Shown here: positions 39,656 through 52,851 of the stretch, in pieces
Layout of the letters: every line of letters starts with the position of its first letter
Position numbering within the stretch: the stretch's first letter is position 1
Assembly: GCA_948567375.1 (NCBI GenBank)
Contig: OX419761.1
Location: 25,856,501-25,920,500, forward strand
Length of the DNA: 64,000 nucleotides
Direction: 5' to 3'
Source of the DNA: Lunularia cruciata
Taxonomy: Eukaryota; Streptophyta; Marchantiopsida; Lunulariales; Lunulariaceae
Position numbers and translations under genes: made by a program
The notes under the pieces: generated by a model
What the model was told of the DNA's origin: nothing
Databases searched by the model: none
What the model saw: the letters and a program-made list of their open reading frames with translations, nothing else

Positions 39656-42600
39656 GTGTATATCAACCATCGATGATCCTAAGTTATTCTAGACCTAGAC
39701 CAAGCATTTACAGACCGGAAAAGGTTGGATCTTTCTCCTTACTGTTCATTAATAAGATTCATTTTTAAAAAGTAGTTTTATTGAATTTATCTTAAGAATG
39801 AGTGCGGATGAAAACTCTATTAAGAGTGTCACTCAAAGTATAAATGTAAACAAACTTGACGTACAATTGAAGTTAGAGTGTGTGAACTAAATGGATTAAA
39901 CAATGGTAACATGAAAATTTATTTATTTATTTTGAATGCATATACATAATACTAAGGATCAATGTAAGGCTAAAGACCACGTTTAGGATTCAATCACAAT
40001 ATGTCAAAGTTGCTCTTCTTTTAGTGTAAATGCTTATAATGGTACGTAATTAATATCCACTTGCTGAAGAGTGAATTGCTCGAACACCTCTCTTGTAATT
40101 CTGGACCAAATCTGTAAGGTTTTCATTTTACCCACCGCATTATACTATTTAAATACGAAATGTTCACCAAATTTGCAAGTTTGTCCATTTTGTACAATCC
40201 TCGATGCCAAGCCTCGATTCCCAAGTTGGAATGTTGTGGCAAACCTTAACCTCGTACCACATTCTCGAGAGTTTCTGTTAAAAAATCAAAAGAATGTGTA
40301 GATTTATGTAATTGATAATTAGACGTTTGAAAACTAATCTTCGGGTGGATCATGCTAACCAATGTTTATAATTCAACATGATATTCAAAATTACACCAAA
40401 ATTACATTTGACCAACTTCTTAGCAGTAAGCTCAGCAATGTTATCAATTCTTGATAGTCCTGGTCAATAATTGATAACCCAAACATATTTCTACGGTGGT
40501 CACTTTGTCAAGTAGATAATTTGTGCATTAATTTGTTAAGGAAATGATTCATATTTCAGTTGAAATATTTATATCTAAGCTTTCCTCAAAGGTCTAATTA
40601 AATGGCCATGGACCATGCAAAATCAAGAACCACAAATAAAAAAAAGCATTTCACATGTAGGTTTTTTTCTTCTATTCAACTCATTATTCGTACCTTCATC
40701 GTCATGTGTAAATTGAGACAACGCTTTTACTCAATATACAATAATAAAGGATTCAAGTCGGGGAGATTCTTCGAAATGAAACTATTAGTACTTTGCAGAA
40801 TCAACATATGGGTAAATAATTATTTTCTAATATATAGACGTAAAATTAGTAAAAATTAACTCTTTATGTAGTAGTAATTTCTTTTAGGTTTACATACATA
40901 GTTCAAACAGTTTTAGAGGATATGAGTTAAAGGATACTGATATATAAACAAAATGGATATATAAAGTTATACGAACCTCAAATAGGCTATATTAAAAGAA
41001 AATCAATTCTTCCCATGTTCTTAATTCTTAAGAACATGGGTTCATACATGGAAGAAACTTGTTTTCTTACTATTCAGTCAACTCAATCTAATATGGAAAT
41101 TTCAATTTCACTTATTAGCTCGTTTTACTAGAAAAGGATCAATTAAGAAGAATAGAGCTTCAACTTGAAATACAGCCGTACTTGAAAAACTAGAGATTCC
41201 TTACAAGTGTCACATAGATATAAAGATGCCAAGATTATTTTTGCTTGATTCCAAGGAAGTTTGAAAAGTTGTATTCGTTGATGGTTTGGCAATAATATGT
41301 TCTATAATTATAAAACTATTTTGTTGAATTCTAAAATTGAAGTCATCGAGTGTCCGTAAGTAAAATATCCCAAAACTCAAATATCTAATTATGGATTTCA
41401 AAAATCCAACTTGAAATTAAAATATGAAAATTTAGAAGTTAAATATATAATTCAGTAAGAAAAAATTCATTATACGAAACTCAAATAGCCATTGTTGCTA
41501 AAATGTTCATTCTCCATAATGAACTGACCAATTCTAAGAGTACTTAAAATCATAAACTTCAGTGTCGTTTTCAAGCTAGAATAGATAGATATGTGATGCT
41601 TTAAAAGATGAACTGTTGCCGTATGATCCAAACGGGAAGACGTGATTGTGATTTTAAAAAGATCGTAATAAAAGTTAAATAATTTTCACTAAAATAACGG
41701 ATTTCATAGAATTATGCTCTAATCTACAGCATTTCCATAATTCTTGAGAATTAGAAAGTGATATCAACTCATTTAAAAGAATTTTCAGGGAGGCATTTGA
41801 TAGAAAACGCTTCAACATTTCATTGCTCATTCTTAAAATACGTCATGTAAGTGAAAAGTTTACTTAACCAAAATGAAAGCGTGAAGCGATACCATAATGT
41901 CTTAAAGGGTCAATCCATCTTTTCAATATGTCATTACATAGAAAGATCTTTGAACCTAAACTTTTAGGGGTGTCATAGAAGTTGTCTATATTGGATACTT
42001 CTACGAGATTTATTTACTTTTATAACGACTGCCATAGAAACTTTTGCTTGGAGTAACCGTTTAGAGAAAATACACAACATGGTAAAGTTTATTTTTCTTA
42101 GTTTTTTAATTTAAATTAAATCTGAAACACACTGACAAGTCGTTTGTGAGAGTTAACATGTAAAATACAAAAAGATGTCATACAATAATTGTATTGGATT
42201 TTTGTAAGCACAAGACCCGTCTTGACTTGAAGGTCATTGTAATAGGTGTAGGATACATGTTGCTTAATCAGAGATATATGCATTGTTTTCTTCACATTTA
42301 GTGTATTGTTAATTTGACACTCTTATGTTAAAACGACCCATCCTTTGATTATGTGCCACTTAGAGATGGGATGCTAAGAACTTGGCCTAGTTTATGATGC
42401 CCATGAACATTAACCTGTCTTCTTTTAATGATGCACTTGAACAGCTCAAAGTGACTGTGTAATTTTAGCAAAAGGTGAGTCAATTTAATAATATTGTACA
42501 TTTATTCAGATCATATTGGACTTATCTAACAATTTTCATCAAAATTATTGCGTGTTTGATGCATGTTTCAATGAAGTTATTATAGGTTAAAGAGGCCAAA

Positions 42601-42678
42601 TTAATCATGGACAAACTCAAATAAGTGTAGAAAGCAAATTCCAAGGACTTAAGACATGTATTAAAAATTTTTGAGTAG
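39656..42678. other. AT-rich spacer
   Basis: No supported gene; the open frames are short and of low complexity. One perfect hairpin lies at 41012-41040. Confidence 0.5.
41012..41040. repeat. Perfect 13-bp inverted repeat, 3-nt loop
   Basis: CCCATGTTCTTAA (41012-41024) pairs with TTAAGAACATGGG (41028-41040). Weak further pairing (CTTC and GAAG) flanks it. Confidence 0.9.
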
Positions 42679-42732
42679 AAAAGTGTTACGATAGGGGTTT
42701 AGGGTTTAGGGGGAAAAGTGTTACAATAGGGG
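42679..42732. repeat. Telomere-like (TTTAGGG)2 between 19-bp direct repeats
   Basis: AAAAGTGTTACGATAGGGG (42679-42697) and AAAAGTGTTACAATAGGGG (42714-42732) differ at one base and flank 16 bases made of two plant telomere units plus GG. The site coincides with the approximate 3' end of the minus-strand LINE. Confidence 0.85.
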
Positions 42733-42739
42733 GTCTTGT

Positions 42740-43756
42740 TCTGCATTTGACAAGATGGTTACGGCTATGGTGCAAGAACTGCTCCTTGATTACTTCTCAA
42801 AGTGCAATTGGCTCCAATCTCTAATGTTGCTCATAAATATTACACCTTGTGGCCTATGCAATCAAATATGTATACCAATCAATAGATAGAGTGATACAAA
42901 AAGCTTGGTAGGGAAGTCTCTCATGCTCCATGGACCTCACCTTGGTGGCATATGTGAGAACTAAGAACAAAGCTTCAGCCCCAAGATGCAAAAACCCTAT
43001 TTTAGCAAAACATCATTTCAGCAAAACATCAATGAATATGAGTTGGAGTTCTCACCCCAAGTTCATCACACAATTTTTTTTTCTAAACTTTCTCCACCTT
43101 CTACCACCATGTCCTCTTAGTACTTGGACCCCAAATTTGAGCACCATAAAGAACCACTAGCTACACAAGAGATCTGACAACACCTACTTCAACTCCCATG
43201 TTGTAAGATGAGCAAGTCTAGAGCAATTCATGAGTGAATAAAAAGGTCTGAACCTTGCATTGATTCTCATCTTCACACAAATAGACCAACTATAGTCATG
43301 AAAAAACTCAAGGCCCAAGTACTTATAAGAAGAAACTTGCTCCTATTGCTGTCCATCAGAAAAGAAAGGTAAGACACCTTTAAAACCCGCCACAATCACC
43401 TTGGACTTATCAAGGTTCACCTCCATCTTTGTTTGATTGCAAAAGCAAAGAAGAGAATCCAATAGCTTTTGTAAACCCTTTGGATTGGTGGAGAGGAGCA
43501 CTACATCATCTGCATAAAGGAGTTCATGAATCATCAAAGAGCCAACATGTAGACCTGTAGCTCCAACTTCTATGAGAAGTCTCTCGAGATCATTGATGAA
43601 GATTCCAAACAGAGTTGGAGATAGAGAGCAGCCTTGAATCACACCCATTGTGCTAAGGACACCTTGAGAGCTCAGACTTTAAAGTCTTATAACCACTTTC
43701 TCATAGAGTATAGAGATAGTACCAATTAGATATGGTGAAACTCCAAATTCAATGAG
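42740..43756 (-). pseudogene. LINE ORF2 3' part: RT palm and C-terminal region
   Basis: Minus-strand reading gives GVIQGCSLSPTLFGIFINDL and the catalytic ELLYADDVVLLS (about 43490-43525). MEVNLDKSKVIV and VSSYKYLGLEF follow, then a thumb/connector region down to about 42800. This is standard non-LTR RT order. It continues the RT fingers found at 44473-44721 on the other side of a solo LTR. The 3' end is not sharply defined. Confidence 0.8.
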
Positions 43757-44503
43757 TGTAATACTCCAAGGACAAGAGAAGAGAGAAAACACCAATTGCA
43801 CACTCAAACATTCGATGCCCCAAAGGAACACCTTCTCTTTATTATATAGACAAAGAGGATCTCCTCCAAGGAAGCTCCACCATAGGATTAGGGACACAGA
43901 TAGGTGACCTATCAGCAAGCTCCACCCTTGGATTACTTACTTGGATGGGTGACATGTCTGGTCTAGGTCATATTTGGTTGGTCAAACAAGCTTTGACTGG
44001 AGGGAATCTTTTAGAGAATCTTCTTGTAGGAATCTTAGAATCACGTGAGTAAGGTACCGTTGGAAAGCTCTCAATGAGACAAAGTAGAAAGGAGGGAAGG
44101 CTAGCCTTTCCTCCATTGTGGGGGGGGGGGGGGAATCTGCACCGTTTTGAGGCCTAATTCATCTGTTTAGGCCTCCAAAATTGCCTTCAAAGATTTCAGG
44201 CATATTTTGGTTTCTACTCTCTTAGTAGAAGTCCACTTTTGGTGATATCTCTTTCTGATCTATTTAGTCCATCATGTGTAACATCCTTCCAGATGTTACC
44301 AAACCAATTCTCACCTTTAAATCATATGTCTAGCTATTGGTTCTAAGGTTCTCAAGTCTATTTTGGTTTATGCCCTATTTGTAGAAGTACTCTTTTGGTG
44401 ATACTTCTATCTTATCTATTTTGACCATCATGTATAACATCATTCTAGATGTTACTAAACCAAATTTCATATCTAGATCATATGGTTAGCTCTTGGTATT
44501 ACA
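43757..44503 (-). mobile_element. Solo LTR of the chromovirus family (TSD ATGAG)
   Basis: 747 bp, beginning TGTAATAC and ending GTATTACA, flanked by a perfect 5-bp target duplication ATGAG (43752-43756 and 44504-44508). It is homologous over its whole length to the LTRs at 46981 and 52852, but more diverged from them than they are from each other, so it is the older insertion. It contains a 14-base G run near 44121. A solo LTR implies that an integrated element lost its interior by LTR-LTR recombination. Confidence 0.93.
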
Positions 44504-46980
44504 ATGAGTCTCTCACTTAGAGATTTCCTAAGCACCTTATCAAAGGCCTTCTTGAAATCAATAAATGTAACATAGGGAGCTATCCCAACACCCTTAGATT
44601 TCCACAACAAAACATGGAGTACCAATAGGTGGTCCAAGGTACTAAAGCCTAATCTGAAACTAGCTTGGCACTTAGCTTGAATTTTGTATTGTTTAGCCCA
44701 AACACTCAACCTAGACTCCAAAATGTGACCATACAGCTTGGCAAAGATGATACCAACTAGTATGGTATGGTAATTGGTGACAACATCTCTTTGGCCAGAC
44801 TTGTGGAACTACCTCACTCAAGTAACACCTATCAAGAAAGCACACTTGATTGCCTCATTGAAGAGAGAAGTGAGTACTAGAATCAGAGCCTTGGCTTTAT
44901 ATTTCATTGTTGTTGTTGTTGTTGTTCAGATCGTTGTTACCCCACTTCAAAAGTTCAACACATAGTCCATCAAGGTCTTCAACCTTACCATCGGCCAACT
45001 TCTTGAGTTGGTACTTCACATCAGTTTCAAAGATGGTGAGAGTAGATCCAAGGCTAGGTGCCATGCTTGGAGCATCAGGGAAAAAGTACAAATCCTTCAT
45101 ATAATTACAAAGCTCCTTCAGGGCTAACAATGGAAATGAAGATCTGATTGCTACCTTTTTCAAAAAAGCCTTGGGATTGTTCCTCAGTACAATCAGCATC
45201 ATACCATCTATTGCAAGGAAAACCAAGTCTCTTCCTATGAGAACCTCTTGGAAACAAAGTAGCAGATGTAGATTGAAGAAGTTCAACCAATTGATCATTA
45301 TGTTGTTGAAAATCAGACCTCCACTCCATAGAACTCAATTTTTCTTGGATCACTTGGTGGTATAGATCTTTTTTGTGAAAATCTAGATGAATTTTTCCTC
45401 TAAAGGCATGCTCAATAGGTAATGTGGTTTTATTGGGGCAAGGAAGAAGGATGGTAAGATAGAGGTGCATGGTCAAATTCAGGTTGAGGATCTAAAATAG
45501 AAAAATCTGAGATAATGTATATATCATAGGGTGAGGTGAGCATATAATCTATAGTGCTTGATCCACCAAAAGCAAAGCATGTGTTGTTACAAGTTTCTAG
45601 AAATGGAGAAATGCCATTCAAGATCTTCAAGCTACAATTGGTACCAAAGCTTAAAAAGTGCTCACTCATGGGGTTAAACACAAGATCTTTGGAAGAACGG
45701 GACCAATCACTAGAATGGTCTATCAAGGTTAAAAGAAGGTCATTCTCAAGGTAATTCAACTTAGGGATCTGAGAGGCTTGGATCCTAGCATTGAAATCAC
45801 CAAGAACAAGTACTACACCTTTACTTTGAAACTCCAACACATCATTTATCAAGGAGTAGAAAGGCTACATGGTGTTGAGAGCTCCATTTGAATAGATCGG
45901 TGATGTCAATGGAGCAAAGTAACAAACAACAAGGAAGCAAGGTGTAAAAAATCCTCCAATCTTCAACCATTGGTATTGTCCACTTGAGTCTTGGCCTATC
46001 AAAGGGACTAATTTTTCAAAGCTAAATTTGACGCAAGTAGCAATACCTCCAAAGCCCCTTTCTTTGTGTTGCACCCGCTTGTTCCAAGTCAAACTGACAG
46101 AAGTGAATCCTTCAATGTCTTGAATGGTGTTCACTTCATGTTCCCATGTCTCTACAAGATTGATCAGATCAACATCATCCCACAAAGGTTTAGCATTGGA
46201 GTACTTGGTATGTGTAAGGCCATGAATATTCCAAAACAATACTCTAAGGGCCTAAAATTGCTATGCAAGAATTGACAATTTTTTTGAGTAATCATAGCTC
46301 TATTATCTCTCAAAAATATAACAAAACTTGCTTGTTGAGCCTCCTTCACTTTTGCTAATTCTCCTTTCTTTACTTACCATTGGAGAGATGTGAGATCAAG
46401 GTCCAACCAGATGTGCCACCCCTTTAGTATAGCCTTGTTTTCCATCACTAAATTCATTTGAATTTTTGAGCCAAACCTCACCAAAATGCTTCTTGGTTGT
46501 GCACCTTTGTGTCTCAATCTATATGCTTGCAAATTTGAGGATCATGGACCCTCAAAGAATAAAAAATAAACTCACACACTATGGCCTAGGTGTCTTCTTT
46601 CCCAGTCTCTAGCAAACCTTAAATCCTCAAGTTCTTCATTTTGACCAGTTGGTTCTCCTTCTCAACCTCATGCTCTTGGAAGTAAGAGATTTGAGTCACC
46701 TTAGTAGCTTTGGCATATGACTTCATATGGACTTCTAATGTCTCAACAATCTCTTACAACCCTCCATTTTGTGAAGCAATGTTGGTGGTTTGTGCCCCCA
46801 ATGAAACAACCTTCTTGGTAATGTACACCATACCCTTGGTGGAATCTAACAGTAAACTATTGCTCCTCTTGAGTTCATGGATATCTTGGGTTATCAAATT
46901 CAAAGTCTCTTTCATAGTCATGAGCTTTGATCTTACTGTTTCCAAATTTGCCATAAGAGTGTTCATGCATTGAGGCATAA
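44504..46980 (-). pseudogene. LINE ORF1 C-terminus, endonuclease and RT N-terminal part
   Basis: Minus strand, 5' to 3'. The ORF1 middle lies at 46980-46754 (LDSTKGMVYITKKVVSLGAQ) and its C-terminus near 46300-46400. The APE-type endonuclease follows at 46239-45400 (FWNIHGLTHTKY, RGFGGIATCVKF, VLVLGDFNARI, TIDYMLTSP, FDHAPLSYH). A linker (45298-44897) and the RT start (44721-44473: FRLGFSTLDHLLVLH, VTFIDFKKAFDKV) come next. It is interrupted by the solo LTR at 44503 and, upstream, by the full-length chromovirus at 46981. Stops and frame changes are spread throughout. Confidence 0.85.
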
Positions 46981-47721
46981 TGTAATACTCCGAGGACAAG
47001 AGAAGAGAGAAAACACAAATTGCACACTCAAACATTCGATGCCCCAAGGGAGCACCTTCTCTTTATTATATAGACAAAGAGGATCTCCTACAAGGAAGCT
47101 CCACCATAGGATTAGGGACACAGATAGGTGACATGTCAGCAAGCTCCACCCTTGGATTACTTACTTGGATGGGTGACCTGTCTGGTCTAGGTCCTATCTG
47201 GTTGGTCAAACGAGCTTTGATCGGAGGGAATCTTTTAGGGAATCTTCCTGTAGGAATCTCAAAATCACATGAGTAAGGTACCATTGGAAAGCTCTCGACA
47301 AGACAAACCAAGGGGGAGGGAAGGCCAGCCTTTCATCCATTAGGGGGGGGGGATCTGCACATTTTCGAGACCTAATTCATCTGTTTAGGCCTCCGAAATT
47401 GCCTTCAAAGATTTCAGGCATATTTCGGTTCCTACTCTATTAGTATAAGTCCCCTTTTGGTGATACCTCTTTCTGATCTGTTTAGTCCATCATGTGTAAC
47501 ATCCTTCCAGATGTTACCAAACCAATTCTCACCTTTAAATCATATGTCTAGCTATTGGTTCTAAGGTTCTCAAGTCTATTTTGGTTTATGCCCTATTAGT
47601 AGAAGTACTCTTTTGGTGATACTTCTATCTGATCTATTTTGACCATCATATATAACATCATTCTAGATGTTACCAAACCAAATTTCACATCTAGATCATA
47701 TGGCTAACCCTTGGTATTACA
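46981..47721 (-). repeat. Chromovirus 3' LTR
   Basis: 741 bp, TGTAATAC...GTATTACA. On the minus strand it includes a TATA-like CTATATAATAAAG (near 47065-47078). Most differences from the partner LTR are transitions, several at CpG sites. Confidence 0.93.
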
Positions 47722-47737
47722 GACCTCCCTCCTTTTA
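47722..47737 (-). promoter_or_regulatory. Polypurine tract
   Basis: On the minus strand AAAAGGAGGGAGGTC directly precedes the 3' LTR: the expected primer site for plus-strand DNA synthesis. Confidence 0.85.
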
Positions 47738-50700
47738 AGACGCAACGTCCTCGTTGTGCAATTGTTGCTCAAATGCTTGCACCAACACCGGTGCATGTGC
47801 CAAATTGGCAGCGGGTTCCCAGGTTGCTTCATAGAGGGGTAACCTTTCCATTGTACTAGATATACCACCCGCGGATGGCGAGTACCACGCATGCGCTTTT
47901 GGAGAATCTGCTCCACTTCATATTCCTTTGTGCCATCAATGACTGTCGGACAAGGTCGAGTGTCCTGTGTGGAAGTACCTTGGCCTGATTGGGGAGCATA
48001 TTTGCGTAATAGGGAGACATGGAACACTGGATGGATCTTCATGTGTGGTGGTAGCTCAAGATGATAGGCCACAGCGCCGATGCGACGAAGAATCGAGAAA
48101 GGCCCAATAAAACGAGGTCTGAGCTTACGAGATCCAACTAATGTGAGGTTGGTTGTCAATAGCCACACTTGATCCCCAACATTGAACTCCATGTGCCTAC
48201 GGTGTGCATCAGCATACTTCTTTTGTCGATTTTGCGCAATCTGTAACCTGTGCTTGGCGCTCTCCACACCTTGTTGGATTCTAGAAACAAATGTGTTGAC
48301 TGCATCAACCTTGGTAGTCACTGGACGGATCTTCATCAAGCTAGAAGGTGTGAAGGGATGCTCACCATACATGAGGAAGAACGGAGTGACCTGGGTGGAG
48401 GCATTCACTGAATTGTTGTAAGCGAATTCCACCAACGGTAGTAGGGTGTCCCACCTCTCTTGCTCTTCTAAGATGAAGCCGCGTAACATGTCTTCAATCG
48501 TGCAATTAGCCCACTCTGTTTGGCCATCTGTTTGTGGGTGGTAAGTTGTAGACATGGCCAACTTGGTTTTGAAGAAACCAAAGAGTGTTCGCCAAAACAA
48601 ACAGGTGAATTGGGTGCCTCTATCGGTGATGAGTACTCTAGACAAGCCATGGTGAGCAAAGACTGCATCTAAGTATAGTTGAGCTAGTTGTGGAGCGGTC
48701 ACCTCCTTGGTGGTAGGGCGGACATGAATCATTTTGCTGAGCCGGTCCACAAAGACCACAATGGAGTCAAACCCTAAGGTGGTCTTGGGTAATTCACAGA
48801 CAAGATCCATACTCACTTGTTCCCAACATTGGGTAGGAGTGGGAAGAGGTTGAAGGAGCCCTGTAGGAGCTTGATTAGAAGCTTTGTTCTATTGATGAAG
48901 TAGGCAGCTATGCACATAGTCCATCACGTCATTGCTCATCTTGGGCCAATAGTAATGGCGCTTGACTGCCTCCAAGGTCTTGTCCACTCCAACATGAGCT
49001 GTAATGGCCGAATCATGACATTCCGCTAGAATGGTGGTGCGTAATTTTGGGACATTTGGGATCCACAATCGGCCCTCCCGAAAGGTGAGTCCTTGGGTGC
49101 TGGTGACACCTTTGGACGATTGTGCTTCTACAATCTGTGGATCAGTTTTTGTAGCAGCTAGAATCTCTTGCCAGAATTCAGGGTTAATCTTAACCTCTGC
49201 CGCCAAGTTGTTGGCCATTGGCATGCGGGTGAATGCATCTGCAAGTTGCTTCTTACCTTCCACGTACGTGATTGTCATGTTGAAGCGTTGTCGCCACTCT
49301 ACCCACCAAATTTGGCGACGAGATAGATCCTTCTGTGTCTCGAGGTAGACTAGAGGTTTGTGGTCTGTCTCTACTACAAATGCCTTCTCGCCCAGGTAGT
49401 GCTTCCAATGCTTGGTTGCTTGAACGATGGCCAGCTCTTCTCGTTTTGTGGTGTGGTAGTTGCGCTCTACCGGTAACAACTTTCAAGAGAAATATGCAAT
49501 TGGATGCCATCCGTCATGCCACTCTTGTTGTAGGACTGCTCCTATTGCTACGCCTGATGCATCCGTAGCTAACTTGATTAGACGTTTTGGGTCATACCAC
49601 TTCAAGATTGGTGCACGTAGCAAGGCGGCCTTCAATTCTTGAAAGGCCAACTCTTGTGCAGTTCCCCATGTCTACTTCTTCCTCTTGCCAAGTAGTGCCG
49701 TTAAAGGCTATGCAACCTTGGAGAAGTCCTTGACAAATCTACGATAGAATCCCGTCAACCCCAAGAAGCTCTTAAGTTGAGTCTGATCTTCTGAGGCACT
49801 CCATTTTTGAATGACCTCTATTTTATCTGTCAATACTTGAATGCCCTTTGCATTTACTCTATGCCCTAAGTAGTCTACTTCAGACTTGCCAAACTCACAC
49901 TTTGAGATTTTGGCGTACAACTGATTCTGTCTTAGAATCTGGAGGACCTCTCGTAGATGTTGTTTGTGTTCTGTCATCGTGCTACTATATACTAAGATAT
50001 CATCCAAGAAGACGATAACAGACTTATCCAAGTATGGACGAAATATGTCATTCATTAGGCTCATGAAAGTGGCAGGTGCATTGGTGAGGCCAAAAGGCAT
50101 CACAAGATACTCAAAGTGGCCATACCTGGTTCGAAAGGCAGTTTTGTACACAACCTCCTCTGCAATTCGGATTTGATTGTAATTGCTCCGCAAGTCCAGT
50201 TTGGTGAAGTATCTCGCTCCATGGAGTTGATCAAACAGGTCATCCATGCGAGGTAAGGGGTATTTGTTCTTCACTGTTTGCTGATTGAGACCCCGATAGT
50301 CAATGCACATGCGCATTGTACCATCCTTCTTCTTCACAAACAAGACAGGGGCCCCATATGGTGATACGCTAGGTTGGATGAACCCTTTTTGTAGCATCTC
50401 CTCAATTTGAGTCTTACACTCCTCCAACTCATGAGGTGATAGGCGATATGGGGCCTTACAAGGAGGTGTCTTCCCCGAGAGTGTCTCTATTTTGTGATCT
50501 ACTCGCCTTTTAGGTGGTAATCCTGAGGGTAGATCATCGGGAAAGACATCTTGAAACTCATCCACTACATCCTTCAATTTCTCAAGAATTTGTCCAGCGA
50601 GTTGTGCACTCTAGACTTCTCTTATTAGACCCATAAAATATCTATCGGTCTTACAGACAGTTGTCGTCCCTACGACATATAGAGGCAGTTTCTGCCTGTG

Positions 50701-51150
50701 TGATTTTTCTTTAACCCCAATGATTGACCATTGGTGGGTTCTCACTACTTTCTTCCTCCAATCCACCATTGGGTTGTACTGCTCCATCCATGGCATGCCT
50801 AAAATTGCATCATAACGGGCTAACTGTATCACTCGCCACTCAATTGCTTCTTGATATTCTCCTACAGAGAGGGTTACCCGTCTAGGTAATGATTCAATCC
50901 TCTCTGTTTGCCCATTTGGTAACTCTACTTCTTCACTTCCATCTCTCTCTAGATCCATTCCCAAGCTTATTGCAACAGAGCGAGACAAGAAATTCTCGGT
51001 TGCTCCCGGATCTATTAATACTCTCACTTGATTACCTTCTAGGATTCCATTCACGACAATCAATTGTGAGGTTGCCTTTCGGGATCTTTGCACATTATTC
51101 TTCTTCCTTCCCTCGCTTCTCTGCTTCGTTATTGAGCCAGTAAGGCCGTG
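47738..51150 (-). pseudogene. Chromovirus pol (PR-RT-RH-IN-chromodomain), one frame with stops
   Basis: A single reading frame with five premature stops (50611-50613, 49708-49710, 49672-49674, 49483-49485, 48889-48891). Protease near 51000 has VLIDPGATENFLS, with Pro in place of the usual Ser/Thr of D(S/T)G. RT (50577-49708) has [28 protein letters not shown] and catalytic [10 protein letters not shown]. RNase H follows (KLATDASG, TTKREELAIV, TDHKPL). Integrase has a zinc-binding region (near 49000-48900) and a core with DLVCELPKT, LITDRGTQFT and YHPQTDGQTE. A GPFSILRRIG/PVFHVSLLR region leads into a chromodomain (YEVEQILQKR, VYLVQWKGYPS). A one-base deletion near 47830 shifts the frame inside the chromodomain, so the open frame there runs falsely into the LTR. 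Confidence 0.92.
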
Positions 51151-51233
51151 AGGTACATTTACTGGCGATCTTTGTTTTCCGAAGTGGTTTCCACCTCCTC
51201 CTCTTCAATGTGCCTCTCCATGTTGTTCAAAGA

Positions 51234-52248
51234 TCACTTGTACGAAGGCCGAGGGCCTCTAGGGAAACAAGTGCGACAATTGGTAGATATGTGCCCAATA
51301 CGGCCACAATTGTAACAACGGCGTTGGTCTCCTCGAGTCCCTTCTCCCCGTGGGACTCCATCTCTTCGTTCTTCTACCCGTCCTCGCTCTCCTTGAAGCG
51401 GCCGTGCTCCTCGATCCCGGAATCGAAGGTTGCCCAATTCCATCGGTACTGGTCCACCCATGTGTGGCATTTCTGCCCGATAGTGTTGAGGTGGAACTAC
51501 TCCTTCACCTTCACCTAATGCTCCGGCTATTCTTTGCGCACAAGCAATAGCTTCAAATACCGTGCAAGGGTTTTGCACCATGACTTCTTGGCGAATATGC
51601 TCTTTCAACCCTCGTTTGAAATTGTCGAGAGCCTCTGTTGGACTCATGTCGGCAATTACGACTTGTAGATCCAGAAACGCCTCCACATACTCTTGTACGC
51701 TATTCTTCTGTCTCAATCCCCATAGTCGGGTTCGAGCCATCTGCACAGAATCCATTGATTGGAAATTCTTGAGCAGTCCTTCTTGCATTGATGTCCATGT
51801 GACCTCCCTTCTCTCTGCTAGCATGGATCGTTCCCAAGCATCATACCATGTGAGGGCTTTATCGGTCAAGTACCCACATGCAAACACGCCTGCAGCATGC
51901 TCTGTGATCTCTGTTAAGAACAATCAAAAATATCAATTCATTCTCGAGATCCAATTCTCCACTACTCCCATCGTACGCTGCCCCTTGTAAGGCTCGATGT
52001 TGCAGGTCTTCTTCATCCGGAGTAGCAATGTGGCTTCATCATTGATAGGGTTCGTAGGCACGGGTGCCTCTCCAAGTACTTCAGTCGCAGGTACTGGGTT
52101 TTGAGACGGCTCTTCTTCTTGCATGGCTTGATCGTTCTTGAGGATCTGCACTTGACTTTGCAATGTCTCCATGGTCATCTTAATCTCTCAAAATTCATTC
52201 AACATCCCTTGCATTCCTTGCACCAGCTCTTGCAACTACGGATCCATG
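51234..52248 (-). pseudogene. Chromovirus gag with CCHC zinc knuckle
   Basis: Probable ATG at 52248 (MDP), then in-frame stops at codon 4 and before the EIKMTMETLQSQVQ coiled-coil-like segment. After a frame break near 51930 the capsid region follows (ALTWYDAWERSM, SVQEYVEAFLDLQ, DNFKRGLKEHIRQEVM). A nucleocapsid knuckle CYNCGRIGHISTNC (CX2CX4HX4C) closes the protein. Gag packages the retrotransposon RNA. Confidence 0.85.
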
Positions 52249-52838
52249 GTTCCTGCAACACCCCAATTGCTAATGTCTACTTCAATATAGAGTCAATATA
52301 ATCACTATGGAAGGCGCACAAACTATCGGAACTACCATTGGGACCTCAGAAGCTATCACTCGTTGATAATACTCCTCACCAAAATTCCTAACCACAAAAT
52401 CTCTAAACATCAATTTCGGCCTCACTACATAATGGATTTCTACTTGAGTGTTGAAAGGGAGAGGATTTGGGACATTCATATCCATATTATCATAATAGAA
52501 TGTAGATCGTCAAATCCCACTCTCTGTCATATATCACCACAAGTAGAATCACCGGGTTTGGTGAGTTCATCACTCTGTCCATGAATTCCGCACCAAAGTG
52601 ATAAACTAGCGATACTCTCATTTGCTCACGCTGGATGTACATAACCTTGATGTGGAATGGGTTTGAGAATGGAAAGCTAGGTGTAGGAAATTGTCCCCCC
52701 GGTGCATCCATCCCATCCGCTCTCTAAAGTCCTTCCTAAGTCTAGCGATTACTCTATGTTCTCCACCTCAAATTACTTAGTTTCAGTAGTTCGTGCTATT
52801 CCAAGAGGGGTGATCCACTCTCTTGGATTAGAACACTC

Positions 52839-52850
52839 GCTCTGATACCA
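52839..52850 (-). promoter_or_regulatory. Primer-binding site, initiator Met-tRNA
   Basis: The minus strand reads TGGTATCAGAGC one base inside the 5' LTR, the classical complement of the 3' end of plant initiator methionine tRNA. Confidence 0.92.
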
Positions 52851-52851
52851 T

